From NCBI RefSeq assembly GCF_002102155.1, contig NZ_LQOU01000002.1:1-64000 (forward strand): a DNA stretch of 64,000 bases, given 5' to 3'. Below are positions 56,841 to 64,000 of the stretch, piece by piece; the stretch's first letter is position 1; every line of letters begins with the position of its first letter. This DNA comes from Mycobacterium europaeum. Its GTDB lineage: Bacteria > Actinomycetota > Actinomycetes > Mycobacteriales > Mycobacteriaceae. The notes beneath the pieces are model-generated. The model searched no databases. It saw only the letters and a list, made by a program, of their open reading frames with translations, and was not told the DNA's origin. The translations under genes were made by a program, and so were the position numbers.

Positions 56841-58997
56841 TCACCACCAACCGGTGTTGGCGGCGATCTGGCGGCCCAATTCGCCCGCCATGGTCCGCAC
56901 GTACGTGGGGGTCAGGTGATGGGCGCCGTGGTAGATCAGCACGTTGCCCTCGACCGGGCGGCACACGTCGGCGCGGCAGATGGCGTCGGACATGTCGAGC
57001 ACCTTCAGCAGCGGGAACTGCGCGACGAAGTCGAGGGTCTGGTTGCGGTCGGACAACATGTCGGAGCGCTTGACCGAGCACGTTTGGGGGGTGCCGCCCT
57101 TCTTGGCCAGGCAATCCGCCGGATCGAACGGCTGGCCGTTCTTCACCAACCACGGGGTGTCCCGCATGCCCAGGATCGGAATGTTGTTGTCGGAGAACTG
57201 CTGCCAGATTCCGATGTACGTCGCCGGCATCACGTCACCGGGCTTGATGTTCCACGGCCGGGTGGTCGTGGTGAACACGTAGTCGGGGCGATCGGCGATC
57301 ACCTTGGCCATCGTCTGTTCCACCCACTCCCGGCACTGCGGGTAGGCGAGGTTGTTGCCCATGATCAACGGGACTTCCTCGGTGGACAGCGGGCAACCCA
57401 TCTTGAGATAGGTCGTCACCTTGAAGTGGTGCATCTGGCCGAGCAGGCTCAGCGCGGGCAGCCAGTGCTCGGCGTGGGAACCGCCCGCCAGCGCGATCGT
57501 GCGGTCGGCGGTCGGGTCGCCGTAGGTGCATACCACCACCGCGGGGTTGACGAAGTCGCTGATGCAGCCGTCGCGGGTGGAGGCCGGCAGGTCGTCCTTG
57601 ACCTCCAGGACGCTGGGCCGCATCGGCAGTGCGGGCACCCGCACATGCTCGGTCAGGGCGCGGGACCCCGGGTAGTCCTGCGGGTTGAGCACGCTGAGCT
57701 CCTTGCCCGCGGCCCGCAGGACGGTGACGTGCTGACGCCACGTGAACGACGTCGCCGTCAGCGTCACGCCCAGCAGCACGATCGCGGTTCCCAGCGCCAT
57801 CGTGGGCCTGGGCAGGCGCGCCAGCCAGCCGGGTACCGGGGCCGGTGCCTTCCCGGTGGTGCGGTAGCGCAGCGGATCCTCGACGAGCCGGGTGGTCAGG
57901 TATGCCAGCAGCCCCGAGACCAGCAGCACCGCCGAGCCTTCGACGAAGCCGGCGTGCCGGTGCCCGGTGAACGACAGCCAGAAGATCAGCAGCGGCCAGT
58001 GCCACAGATAGAGCGAATACGCCATCCCACCCAGCGCGACCAGCGGCCCGGCCGCCAGTAGCCGATTGGGCAGCGGCGGCCGCTCCTTGGCGGCGGGATC
58101 GCCCTGGAGCCCGGCCCCCGCCAGGATCATCAGCATGGTGGCCCCGACGGGCACCAGGGCCCACGGGCCGGGGAATTCCTTCACGCCGTTGATCAGGGCC
58201 CCGCAGGACACGATCGCGGCGAGCGCCACCGTGGCCAACAGCGTGCGCAGCCACATCGGCCAGCGGATCGACGGCACCAGCGCACCGACCAGCGCGCCGA
58301 GCAACAGCTCCCAGCCGCGCGCGAAGCTGTTGTAGTAGGCGGCCGCCTGGTCGCCCTGATGCGCCACGACCGCGTAGACGAACGACGCCACCGTCAGCGC
58401 CGTCAGCAGCACCAGGAACAGGGTGCGCAGGCGGGCGCCCAGTAGGCGGCGGAACAGATACGCGCACCCGGCGATCAACAGCAGGAAGGCGACGTAGAAC
58501 TGGCCCTGCACCGACATGGACCAGATGTGCTGCAGGGGACTGACGGCTTCGCCCGCGCGCAGGTAGTCCGACGCGGTGTTGGCCAGCTCCCAGTTCTGGT
58601 AGTAGCCGAGGCTGGCGAGGCTCTGGTCGGCGAAGGTCTCCCAGCGAGTTTCCGGCTGCACCATGATGGTCAGCACGGCGCACCCGGCCAGCACCACGAC
58701 GAGGGCGGGCACCAGGCGGCGCACGAGCCGGATCACCTCGGCCACCGGCGACAGCGTGACGGCCGGGTTCAGCGCCGCGCGGATGATCTTGCCGCCGAAG
58801 AAGAATCCGGACAGCGCCAGGAACACGTCGACGCCGCCGGAGACCCGGCCGAACCAGACGTGGAACACGGCGACGAGCGCGATCGCGATGCCGCGCAGGC
58901 CGTCGAGGTCGTACCGGTAGAACCCCGCCTTAGGCGCTCCGGAAGTGACCGGTTTCGCGGTCGCGACCGGTCGGGGCAGCAGGGACAGGGTCGGCAT
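56841..58997 (-). CDS. Membrane acyltransferase with C-terminal SGNH domain (OafA/YrhL type, Rv1565c)
   Basis: A 718-residue protein. The N-terminal 400 residues are an acyltransferase-3 domain with about ten spans; YRYDLDGLRGIAIALVAVFH gives its usual RGIA and cytoplasmic His. A C-terminal extracytoplasmic SGNH domain carries ALAGGSHAEHW (Ser nucleophile) and YHGAHHLTPTYV (catalytic His). Such proteins O-acetylate or otherwise acylate cell-wall sugars, lipids or peptidoglycan; the target here is unknown. It lies upstream of the tre operon, on the same strand, 39 bp before it, so read-through is likely. Confidence 0.9.
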   Translation of the reverse strand: MPTLSLLPRPVATAKPVTSGAPKAGFYRYDLDGLRGIAIALVAVFHVWFGRVSGGVDVFLALSGFFFGGKIIRAALNPAVTLSPVAEVIRLVRRLVPALVVVLAGCAVLTIMVQPETRWETFADQSLASLGYYQNWELANTASDYLRAGEAVSPLQHIWSMSVQGQFYVAFLLLIAGCAYLFRRLLGARLRTLFLVLLTALTVASFVYAVVAHQGDQAAAYYNSFARGWELLLGALVGALVPSIRWPMWLRTLLATVALAAIVSCGALINGVKEFPGPWALVPVGATMLMILAGAGLQGDPAAKERPPLPNRLLAAGPLVALGGMAYSLYLWHWPLLIFWLSFTGHRHAGFVEGSAVLLVSGLLAYLTTRLVEDPLRYRTTGKAPAPVPGWLARLPRPTMALGTAIVLLGVTLTATSFTWRQHVTVLRAAGKELSVLNPQDYPGSRALTEHVRVPALPMRPSVLEVKDDLPASTRDGCISDFVNPAVVVCTYGDPTADRTIALAGGSHAEHWLPALSLLGQMHHFKVTTYLKMGCPLSTEEVPLIMGNNLAYPQCREWVEQTMAKVIADRPDYVFTTTTRPWNIKPGDVMPATYIGIWQQFSDNNIPILGMRDTPWLVKNGQPFDPADCLAKKGGTPQTCSVKRSDMLSDRNQTLDFVAQFPLLKVLDMSDAICRADVCRPVEGNVLIYHGAHHLTPTYVRTMAGELGRQIAANTGWW

Positions 58998-59084
58998 GAT
59001 CGACCGCTAATTTACCGAAAACCGCCGCCCGCTCCCGGTCAGGAGCAGGCGGCGGTGTGGGCAGGCCCCGCAAGGCGCCGCGGT

Positions 59085-60056
59085 TTACCGGGCGGTGCCG
59101 GCCGCCGGGGGCAGGAACGGAGATTGCTGGGGCGGCACCAGCTGCACCGGGGCCTGTTGCGGCGACGCTTGCTGCGTCGGCAGTTGCTGCAGCGGGGCCT
59201 GCTGCAGTGGAGCCTGCTGGACCGGTGCCTGCTGCACCGGACGTTGCTGCAGCGGTGCCTGCTGAACCGGACGTTGCTGCAGCGGCGCCTGAGGCAGCGG
59301 GGCCTGAGCGGACTGCTGCTGCAGCGGCGCCTGCTGGACCGGTGCCTGCGGGGTGGGCACCTGCTGCGCCGGGGCCTGCTGGGTGGGCAGTTGCTGGACC
59401 GGGGGCTGCTGCAGCGGAGCCTGCTGCGCGGGCGCTTGCTGGGTGGGCAGCTGCTGCAGCGGCGGCTGTTGCAGCGGGGCCTGCTGGGTGGGCACCTGCT
59501 GGGTGGGCGCCTGCTGGGTGGGCACCTGCTGCGGCAGCGGCTGGACCGGCGCCGACTGGACGCCCAGCACGCGGACCAGGTAGGGAGCCATGCCGTTGGC
59601 GCGCACCGGCGAGACCTGGACGACGTCGCCCACCTCGAGCATCTGGTTGTTGCCCAGGTACATCGCGACGCTCTGCGTGCCTTCGGGGCCGTAGAAGATC
59701 AGATCGCCCTTGCGCGCCTGCTGCGGCAGCACCTTCTGGCCGACCTTGTACATCGCCCCCGACGAGCGCGGCAGCTTGATGCCGGCGCCGGCGTAGGCGT
59801 ACTGCATCAGGCCCGAGGCGTCGAATCCGACGGTGTTGATGCCCGTCCCGGTGCCACGGGTGGGGCCGTTGATGCCACCACCGGCCCAGGAGAACGGCAC
59901 GCCGCGCTGCGACAGTCCGCGCGCGATCACCACGTCGGTGGCCTGCTGGTAGTCCATCGACCGGGCGCCGGGTTCGGCGGACGCGACCACGGGGGCGGCG
60001 GCCGCCGGGACCGCCAGGATCGCCAGACCGATCGCGAAGGCGTAGATGCGTTTCAT
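59085..60056 (-). CDS. ripD: RipD-type NlpC/P60 protein, catalytically dead, with long Pro/Gln tail
   Basis: A 323-residue exported protein. A signal peptide ends near VASA (residue 27). The NlpC/P60 domain (about 35-165) has TVGFDASGLMQYAY, with Ala80 in place of the catalytic Cys, and GTQSVAMYLGN, with Ser129 in place of the catalytic His. So it should bind but not cut peptidoglycan, as reported for M. tuberculosis RipD. Residues 168-323 are a low-complexity tail of repeats such as APLQQ, PVQQ and LPTQQ. I recall a much shorter tail in the M. tuberculosis protein (about 230 residues in total). The next gene upstream on this strand is the small membrane protein, after 330 bp. Confidence 0.9.
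   Translation of the reverse strand: MKRIYAFAIGLAILAVPAAAAPVVASAEPGARSMDYQQATDVVIARGLSQRGVPFSWAGGGINGPTRGTGTGINTVGFDASGLMQYAYAGAGIKLPRSSGAMYKVGQKVLPQQARKGDLIFYGPEGTQSVAMYLGNNQMLEVGDVVQVSPVRANGMAPYLVRVLGVQSAPVQPLPQQVPTQQAPTQQVPTQQAPLQQPPLQQLPTQQAPAQQAPLQQPPVQQLPTQQAPAQQVPTPQAPVQQAPLQQQSAQAPLPQAPLQQRPVQQAPLQQRPVQQAPVQQAPLQQAPLQQLPTQQASPQQAPVQLVPPQQSPFLPPAAGTAR
59109..59560 (-). repeat. Pro/Gln-coding minisatellite in the ripD tail
   Basis: About 450 bp of degenerate 12-15-bp units encode short blocks (APLQQ, PVQQ, LPTQQ). The same codons recur (CAG, CCG), so slippage can change the length. Expect copy number to differ between strains. Confidence 0.75.
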
Positions 60057-60386
60057 GTCCTTGGCCTCTCAGGGCTCACTGGCCTCAGCGCGGTGACTTC
60101 ACGCGTCCGCCGCCGTTGCATGACCTGGGCGGCGGCCTCCACGTTGGGGCCGACGCCGCTGCATGACCTCTGCGGATGTGAACAGCGGGCGGGCCCCCTG
60201 TTTTCACACCAGTCACTGCAACCACTCTGACAACAACGATTGTTAGCCGCCAGGTCCCGGCGGGATTTTTTGTCGTACCGTGACCGGAAGGTGACTGGGC
60301 CGTCGAATCCCCTATGCGCCGTTGTGATTTGGGTCTCAGTCCGACGCCAGGGGCGCCCGGTCGCCGAATCGGCGGCGGCGGTCCGC
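60057..60386. other. Region between ripD and the Rv1567c-like gene
   Basis: 330 bp without a gene. It contains a hairpin at 60177-60208, an AACGATTGTT-type block (60236-60245) that could be part of the leftward ripD promoter, and TTTTTT at 60267-60272. No ncRNA family was recognised. Confidence 0.4.
60177..60208. terminator. Hairpin upstream of ripD
   Basis: TGTGAACAGCGGG pairs with CCCCCTGTTTTCACA allowing a small bulge. It may end the transcript of the small membrane-protein gene, or be an operator for ripD; the arms TGTGAA and TTCACA are set too far apart for a standard CRP site. Confidence 0.35.
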
Positions 60387-60851
60387 CTACACCCAATAAC
60401 GTTCGCTGAACATCGTCAGCAGGGAGCCGGCGACCGAGCTCACCATGATCAGGGTGAGGGCCAGCACCGGCCAGAAGGACATGTACCAGCCCTTGAGCAT
60501 GGAAACCAGGGGGCCCACCACGGCGGCGGCGATCGCCGCCCCGCATCCGCCCCACACCAGCGGGCGGATGTAGTAGTCGATCCCGAAGGGCACCGGCCCG
60601 CATGTCTCGTCGGCGCACACGTGGTCGAGGAAGCCGAACAGGCGGTTCGGCCACGTCGTCGCGGTGGCCAGCACGATGAGCAGCGCCAGCAACGCGACCG
60701 TGCAGGTCACGTCCCATGCGGCCAGCCGCAGCCGGATGACCCGTGGCGCTTCGTCGTCGTAGTCGACCAGGGGCGAATTGGTGTCCTTGGTCGGATACGG
60801 GGTCGGATAGGGGCCGGTGGCGGGGTGACCGGGCGGGTGCGGCGTAGCCAT
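60387..60851 (-). CDS. Small membrane protein (Rv1567c-like)
   Basis: A 154-residue protein. A Pro-rich cytoplasmic N-terminus (about 40 residues, [10 protein letters not shown]) is followed by three hydrophobic spans: [32 protein letters not shown] and [17 protein letters not shown]. Two Cys lie in the first loop ([10 protein letters not shown]) and could form a disulfide. Function is unknown. It is divergent from bioA, and I recall the M. tuberculosis counterpart as shorter. Confidence 0.75.
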   Translation of the reverse strand: MATPHPPGHPATGPYPTPYPTKDTNSPLVDYDDEAPRVIRLRLAAWDVTCTVALLALLIVLATATTWPNRLFGFLDHVCADETCGPVPFGIDYYIRPLVWGGCGAAIAAAVVGPLVSMLKGWYMSFWPVLALTLIMVSSVAGSLLTMFSERYWV

Positions 60852-60913
60852 CGGGTCCCATGCTCCCCGATGGGCGCAGTTTGTGCGACTCGGCTGCTTT
60901 ACCCTCGATCACT

Positions 60914-62224
60914 ATGCCTGCGGCCAGGGTCGGGTTGACGCCCGAGCAGATCAGCGCGATCGACGCTGCGCACGTGTGGCACCCGTACAGCACCATCGGC
61001 CGCGAAGCCGTCGCGCCGGTGGTGGCCGTCGCCGCCCGGGGCGCCTGGCTGACCCTGATCCGTGACGGCGAGCCGATCGAGGCGCTGGATGCGATGAGCT
61101 CCTGGTGGACGGCCATCCACGGGCACGGCCACCCGGCGCTGGACGCGGCGCTGACGAAGCAGCTGGGCGTGATGAACCATGTCATGTTCGGCGGGCTCAC
61201 GCACGAACCGGCCGCGCGGCTGGCCCAGTTGCTGGTCGAGATCACCCCGCCGGGGCTGGACACCGTCTTCTTCAGCGATTCGGGATCGGTGTCGGTCGAG
61301 GTTGCGGTCAAGATGGCGCTGCAGTACTGGCGCGGCCGCGACCGGCCCGGCAAGCACCGGCTGATGACGTGGCGGGGTGGCTACCACGGCGACACCTTCA
61401 CGCCGATGAGCGTCTGCGACCCCGAGGGCGGCATGCACTCGCTGTGGACCGACATCCTGGCCCGCCAGGTGTTCGCCCCGCAGGTGCCGCGCGACTACGA
61501 CCCCGCCTACAGCGCGGCGTTCGAGGAGCAACTGGCGCGGCATGCCGGCGAACTGGCGGCCGTCATCGTCGAACCCGTGGTGCAGGGCGCCGGCGGGATG
61601 CGCTTCCACGACCCCCGCTACCTGCGCGACCTGCGCGAGCTGTGCAGGCGGCACGACGTGCTGCTGATCTTCGACGAGATCGCCACCGGCTTCGGCCGCA
61701 CCGGCGAGCTCTTCGCGGCCGACCACGCCGGCGTGAGCCCGGACATCATGTGCGTGGGCAAGGCGTTGACCGGCGGGTACGTCACTCTGGCGGCGACGCT
61801 GTGCAGCGCCGACATCGCCCACACCATCAGCACCGGCGCGGCCGGCGCGCTGATGCACGGCCCGACCTTCATGGCCAACCCGCTGGCCTGCGCGGTCTCG
61901 GTGGCCAGCGTCGAGCTGCTGCTCGACCAGGACTGGCGCGCGCGGGTCGCCGGGATAGCCGCCGCGCTGGCGGCCGGACTCGAACCCGCCCGCGCGCTGC
62001 GCGGCGTGGCCGACGTGCGGGTGTGCGGCGCGATCGGCGTCATCGAGTGCGCCGGCCCGGTCGACCTGGCCATCGCCACCCCGGCCGCGCTGGACCGCGG
62101 CGTCTGGCTGCGCCCGTTCCGCAACCTCGTCTACGCGATGCCGCCCTATGTCTGCACGGACGCCGAGATCGCCCAGATCACCTCCGCGATGGTCGAGGTC
62201 GCCCGGCTCGTCCACCAGCAGTGA
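60914..62224 (+). CDS. bioA: Adenosylmethionine-8-amino-7-oxononanoate aminotransferase
   Basis: A 436-residue fold-type I PLP enzyme that makes 7,8-diaminopelargonate in biotin synthesis with SAM as amino donor. The marks are [16 protein letters not shown] near the N-terminus, [34 protein letters not shown] and [10 protein letters not shown] with the PLP Lys. I choose ATG 60914 ([12 protein letters not shown]), which fits the M. tuberculosis protein; the frame opens earlier at 60860 without support. The last codons overlap a 58-bp tandem duplication. Confidence 0.96.
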   Translation: MPAARVGLTPEQISAIDAAHVWHPYSTIGREAVAPVVAVAARGAWLTLIRDGEPIEALDAMSSWWTAIHGHGHPALDAALTKQLGVMNHVMFGGLTHEPAARLAQLLVEITPPGLDTVFFSDSGSVSVEVAVKMALQYWRGRDRPGKHRLMTWRGGYHGDTFTPMSVCDPEGGMHSLWTDILARQVFAPQVPRDYDPAYSAAFEEQLARHAGELAAVIVEPVVQGAGGMRFHDPRYLRDLRELCRRHDVLLIFDEIATGFGRTGELFAADHAGVSPDIMCVGKALTGGYVTLAATLCSADIAHTISTGAAGALMHGPTFMANPLACAVSVASVELLLDQDWRARVAGIAAALAAGLEPARALRGVADVRVCGAIGVIECAGPVDLAIATPAALDRGVWLRPFRNLVYAMPPYVCTDAEIAQITSAMVEVARLVHQQ

Positions 62225-62320
62225 CGACCCGCAGCGCCCGGCTTCGCCGCGCTCGCGGTCGCGCCTCGTCCACCAGCAGTGACGACCCGCAGCGCCCGGC
62301 TTCGCCGCGCTCGCGGTCGC
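62207..62320. repeat. Tandem duplication of a 58-bp unit across the bioA stop codon
   Basis: The unit at 62207-62264 is repeated at 62265-62320, identical over 56 bases. It includes the last bioA codons and stop. The second copy lies in the bioA-bioF gap. It is a possible length-variable locus. Confidence 0.9.
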
Positions 62321-62337
62321 CACTAGGCTGATCCCCG

Positions 62338-63486
62338 ATGAAGGCACCGATCGAGACGTCACCGCTGGCCTGGCTGGAGGCCGTGGAGCGGCAGCGCCGC
62401 GAGGCCGGGCTGCGCCGCTCGCTGCGGCCACGGCCCGCGGTCGCCACGGAGCTCGACCTGGCCTCCAACGACTACCTCGGGCTGTCACAGCACCCCGACG
62501 TGATCGAGGGCGGCGTCGCGGCGCTGCGCATGTGGGGCGCCGGGGCCACCGGCTCCCGCCTGGTCACCGGCGACACCGAGCTGCACCAGCAATTCGAGGC
62601 CGAACTGGCCGACTACGTCGGCGCGTCGGCGGCCCTGCTGTTCTCCTCCGGCTACGCCGCCAACCTGGGCGCGGTCGTCGGCCTCTCCGGCCGGGGTGCG
62701 CTGCTGGTGTCCGACGCCTTGTCGCACGCCTCCCTCGTCGACGCCTGCCGGCTGTCGCGGGCGCGCGTAACGGTCACACCGCACCGCGACGTCGACGCGG
62801 TGGAGGCGGCGCTTGCCTCCCGCGCGGAGGAACGCGCCGTCGTCATCACCGAGTCGGTGTTCAGCGCCGACGGCGCGCTGGCGCCGCTGCGGGAGCTGCA
62901 CGAGGTGTGCCGCCGCCACCGCGCGCTGCTGATCGTCGACGAGGCCCACGGCCTGGGCGTGCGCGGCGACGGGCGCGGGCTGCTGCACGAGCTCGGGCTG
63001 GCCGGCGCCCCGGACGTGGTGATGACCACGACCCTGTCCAAGGCGCTGGGCAGCCAGGGCGGCGTGGTGCTCGCTCCGGCGGCGGTGCGCGCGCACCTGA
63101 TCGACGCGGCGCGGACGTTCATCTTCGACACCGGCCTGGCCCCGGCGGCGGTGGGCGCCGCCCGGGCCGCGCTCGGCGTGCTGCGGGCCGAACCGTGGCG
63201 ACCCGCCGCGGTGTTGCGGCACGCCCGCACCCTGGCCGAGGCGTGCGACGTCCCCGGGGTCGCCCAGTCGGCGGTGGTGTCGGTGATCCTGGGCGACCCG
63301 GAGGTGGCCCTGGCCGCGGCGGCCGCCTGCCTGGACGCCGGCGTGAAGGTGGGCTGCTTCCGGCCCCCGACCGTGCCCGCCGGGACCTCCCGGCTGCGGC
63401 TGACCGCGCGCGCGTCGCTGGACGCGGCCGAACTCGACCTCGCCCGGCGGGTGCTCACCGACGTGCTCGCTGCGACCCGGCCTTGA
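62338..63486 (+). CDS. bioF: 8-amino-7-oxononanoate synthase
   Basis: A 382-residue PLP enzyme of the alpha-oxoamine synthase family that condenses pimeloyl-CoA (or pimeloyl-ACP) with alanine. [39 protein letters not shown] and [13 protein letters not shown] (PLP Lys) are all intact. ATG 62338 lies 17 bp after the tandem repeat. It is shared in one operon with bioA and bioD, and its stop overlaps the start of bioD. Confidence 0.96.
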   Translation: MKAPIETSPLAWLEAVERQRREAGLRRSLRPRPAVATELDLASNDYLGLSQHPDVIEGGVAALRMWGAGATGSRLVTGDTELHQQFEAELADYVGASAALLFSSGYAANLGAVVGLSGRGALLVSDALSHASLVDACRLSRARVTVTPHRDVDAVEAALASRAEERAVVITESVFSADGALAPLRELHEVCRRHRALLIVDEAHGLGVRGDGRGLLHELGLAGAPDVVMTTTLSKALGSQGGVVLAPAAVRAHLIDAARTFIFDTGLAPAAVGAARAALGVLRAEPWRPAAVLRHARTLAEACDVPGVAQSAVVSVILGDPEVALAAAAACLDAGVKVGCFRPPTVPAGTSRLRLTARASLDAAELDLARRVLTDVLAATRP

Positions 63487-64000
63487 CCGTCCTGGTCGTC
63501 ACCGGCACGGGCACCGGCGTCGGCAAGACGATCGTCACCGCGGCGCTGGCCTGTCATGCGCGCCAGGCCGGCATGGACGTGGCGGTGTGCAAGCCGGTCC
63601 AGACCGGCACCGACGCCGGGGACGACGACCTCGCCGAGGTCACCCGGCTGTCCGGAGTGACGGCGGTCGCCGGGCTGGCCCGCTATCCGCAACCCCTGGC
63701 CCCGGCCGCAGCGGCCGAGCAGGCCGGCACGGCGCTGCCCACCGGCGAACGGCTACTGCGGCTGATCGCCGGCCTGGACCGCCCTGGCCGGCTGACGCTC
63801 GTCGAGGGGGCGGGCGGGCTGCTGGTCGAACTCGCCGACGCCGGCGTCACCCTGCGCGACCTGGCGGTCGAGCTGGGGGCCGCCGCGCTGATCGCGGTCA
63901 CCGCGGAACTGGGCACCCTGAACCACACCGCGCTCACTCTGGAAGCGCTTGCCACCCATCGCGTTTCGTGTGCCGGCCTGGTGATCGGCAGCTGGCCGGC
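63483..64000 (+). CDS. bioD: Dethiobiotin synthetase (partial, cut by window end)
   Basis: The first 172 codons of the ATP-dependent enzyme that closes the ureido ring of dethiobiotin from CO2 and diaminopelargonate. The P-loop GTGTGVGKT is at residues 8-16, followed by VCKPVQTGT, the substrate-binding Lys and Thr, and [10 protein letters not shown]. Start TTG 63483 overlaps the bioF stop (TTGA); this matches the N-terminus of the M. tuberculosis protein. The 3' end lies beyond the window. Confidence 0.94.
   Translation, partial: MTVLVVTGTGTGVGKTIVTAALACHARQAGMDVAVCKPVQTGTDAGDDDLAEVTRLSGVTAVAGLARYPQPLAPAAAAEQAGTALPTGERLLRLIAGLDRPGRLTLVEGAGGLLVELADAGVTLRDLAVELGAAALIAVTAELGTLNHTALTLEALATHRVSCAGLVIGSWP

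Noticed and set aside
59109..59560. CRISPR-like repeated units
   Set aside because: The units are 12-15 bp, degenerate, have no spacers and are coding sequence of ripD.
60177..60208. CRP-type cAMP receptor site (TGTGA/TCACA)
   Set aside because: The half-sites are about 20 bases apart instead of six; a hairpin is more likely.
58527..60230. Plus-strand frame with a leucine-rich repeat stretch
   Set aside because: It is the complement of the acyltransferase gene and the ripD Pro/Gln repeats; the repeat is a shadow of the PQ codons.

Overview
The window is a high-G+C actinobacterial chromosome segment from a slow-growing non-tuberculous Mycobacterium. The gene order is that of the M. tuberculosis block Rv1531-Rv1570: an Rv1531/Rv1533-like pair, Rv1535, ileS, dinX, ansA, lspA, an Rv1540-type pseudouridine synthase, glbN, Rv1543, Rv1544, Rv1546, dnaE1, fadD11, plsB1, an Rv1558-like gene, ilvA, treZ/treY/treX, Rv1565c, ripD, Rv1567c and bioA/bioF/bioD. 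Rv names and family assignments come from reading the translated sequence against remembered proteins; no search was run. The species cannot be fixed; the peptide synthetase and accessory genes would fit a relative of the M. avium complex.

1-13.6 kb is the 3' part of a giant non-ribosomal peptide synthetase: A-PCP-E, C-A-PCP, C-A-PCP, C-A-PCP and a terminal reductase. The epimerase pattern does not fit the glycopeptidolipid core. 13.7-15.5 kb holds a CMD/AhpD-like protein and a nitronate monooxygenase-like flavoprotein. 15.7-16.7 kb is rich in RNA regulation: an M-box (Mg2+) riboswitch, a short leader ORF with a very strong ribosome-binding site, an attenuator-like hairpin before the Rv1535-type gene, then an Ile T-box riboswitch that controls ileS translation.

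19.9-20.9 kb is a possible mobile cassette: a DUF559/AbiEi-like gene between two inverted 63-bp palindromes. 21-33 kb is housekeeping (translesion polymerase, asparaginase, lipoprotein signal peptidase, pseudouridine synthase, truncated haemoglobin, two short-chain dehydrogenases, replicative polymerase DnaE1). 33-37.5 kb replaces what is PPE21 in M. tuberculosis. It carries a thiocyanate-hydrolase/nitrile-hydratase-like operon with fused beta and alpha subunits, a metallo-beta-lactamase-fold hydrolase coupled to a PPOX/F420-type gene, and a divergent MerR regulator with a glyoxalase-fold partner. 37.5-41.2 kb is an intact fadD11-plsB1 pair for acyl activation and glycerol-3-phosphate acylation.

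41.3-46 kb is accessory: an MBL-fold hydrolase, a phenolic acid decarboxylase, a GNAT acetyltransferase, then a low-G+C insert with one orphan P-loop ATPase. The insert lies between a 16-codon remnant and a full copy of a deazaflavin-dependent nitroreductase gene. frdABCD, mmpL6 and vapBC11, which I recall at this position in M. tuberculosis, are not present. 46-50.3 kb has ilvA, a PAP2 phosphatase and a divergent PNPOx-like/MocR pair. 50.5-60.9 kb runs leftward: the trehalose-from-glycogen operon treX-treY-treZ, a cell-envelope acyltransferase, a catalytically dead NlpC/P60 protein with a long Pro/Gln repeat tail, and a small membrane protein. 60.9-64 kb is the biotin operon bioA-bioF-bioD, cut by the window edge.
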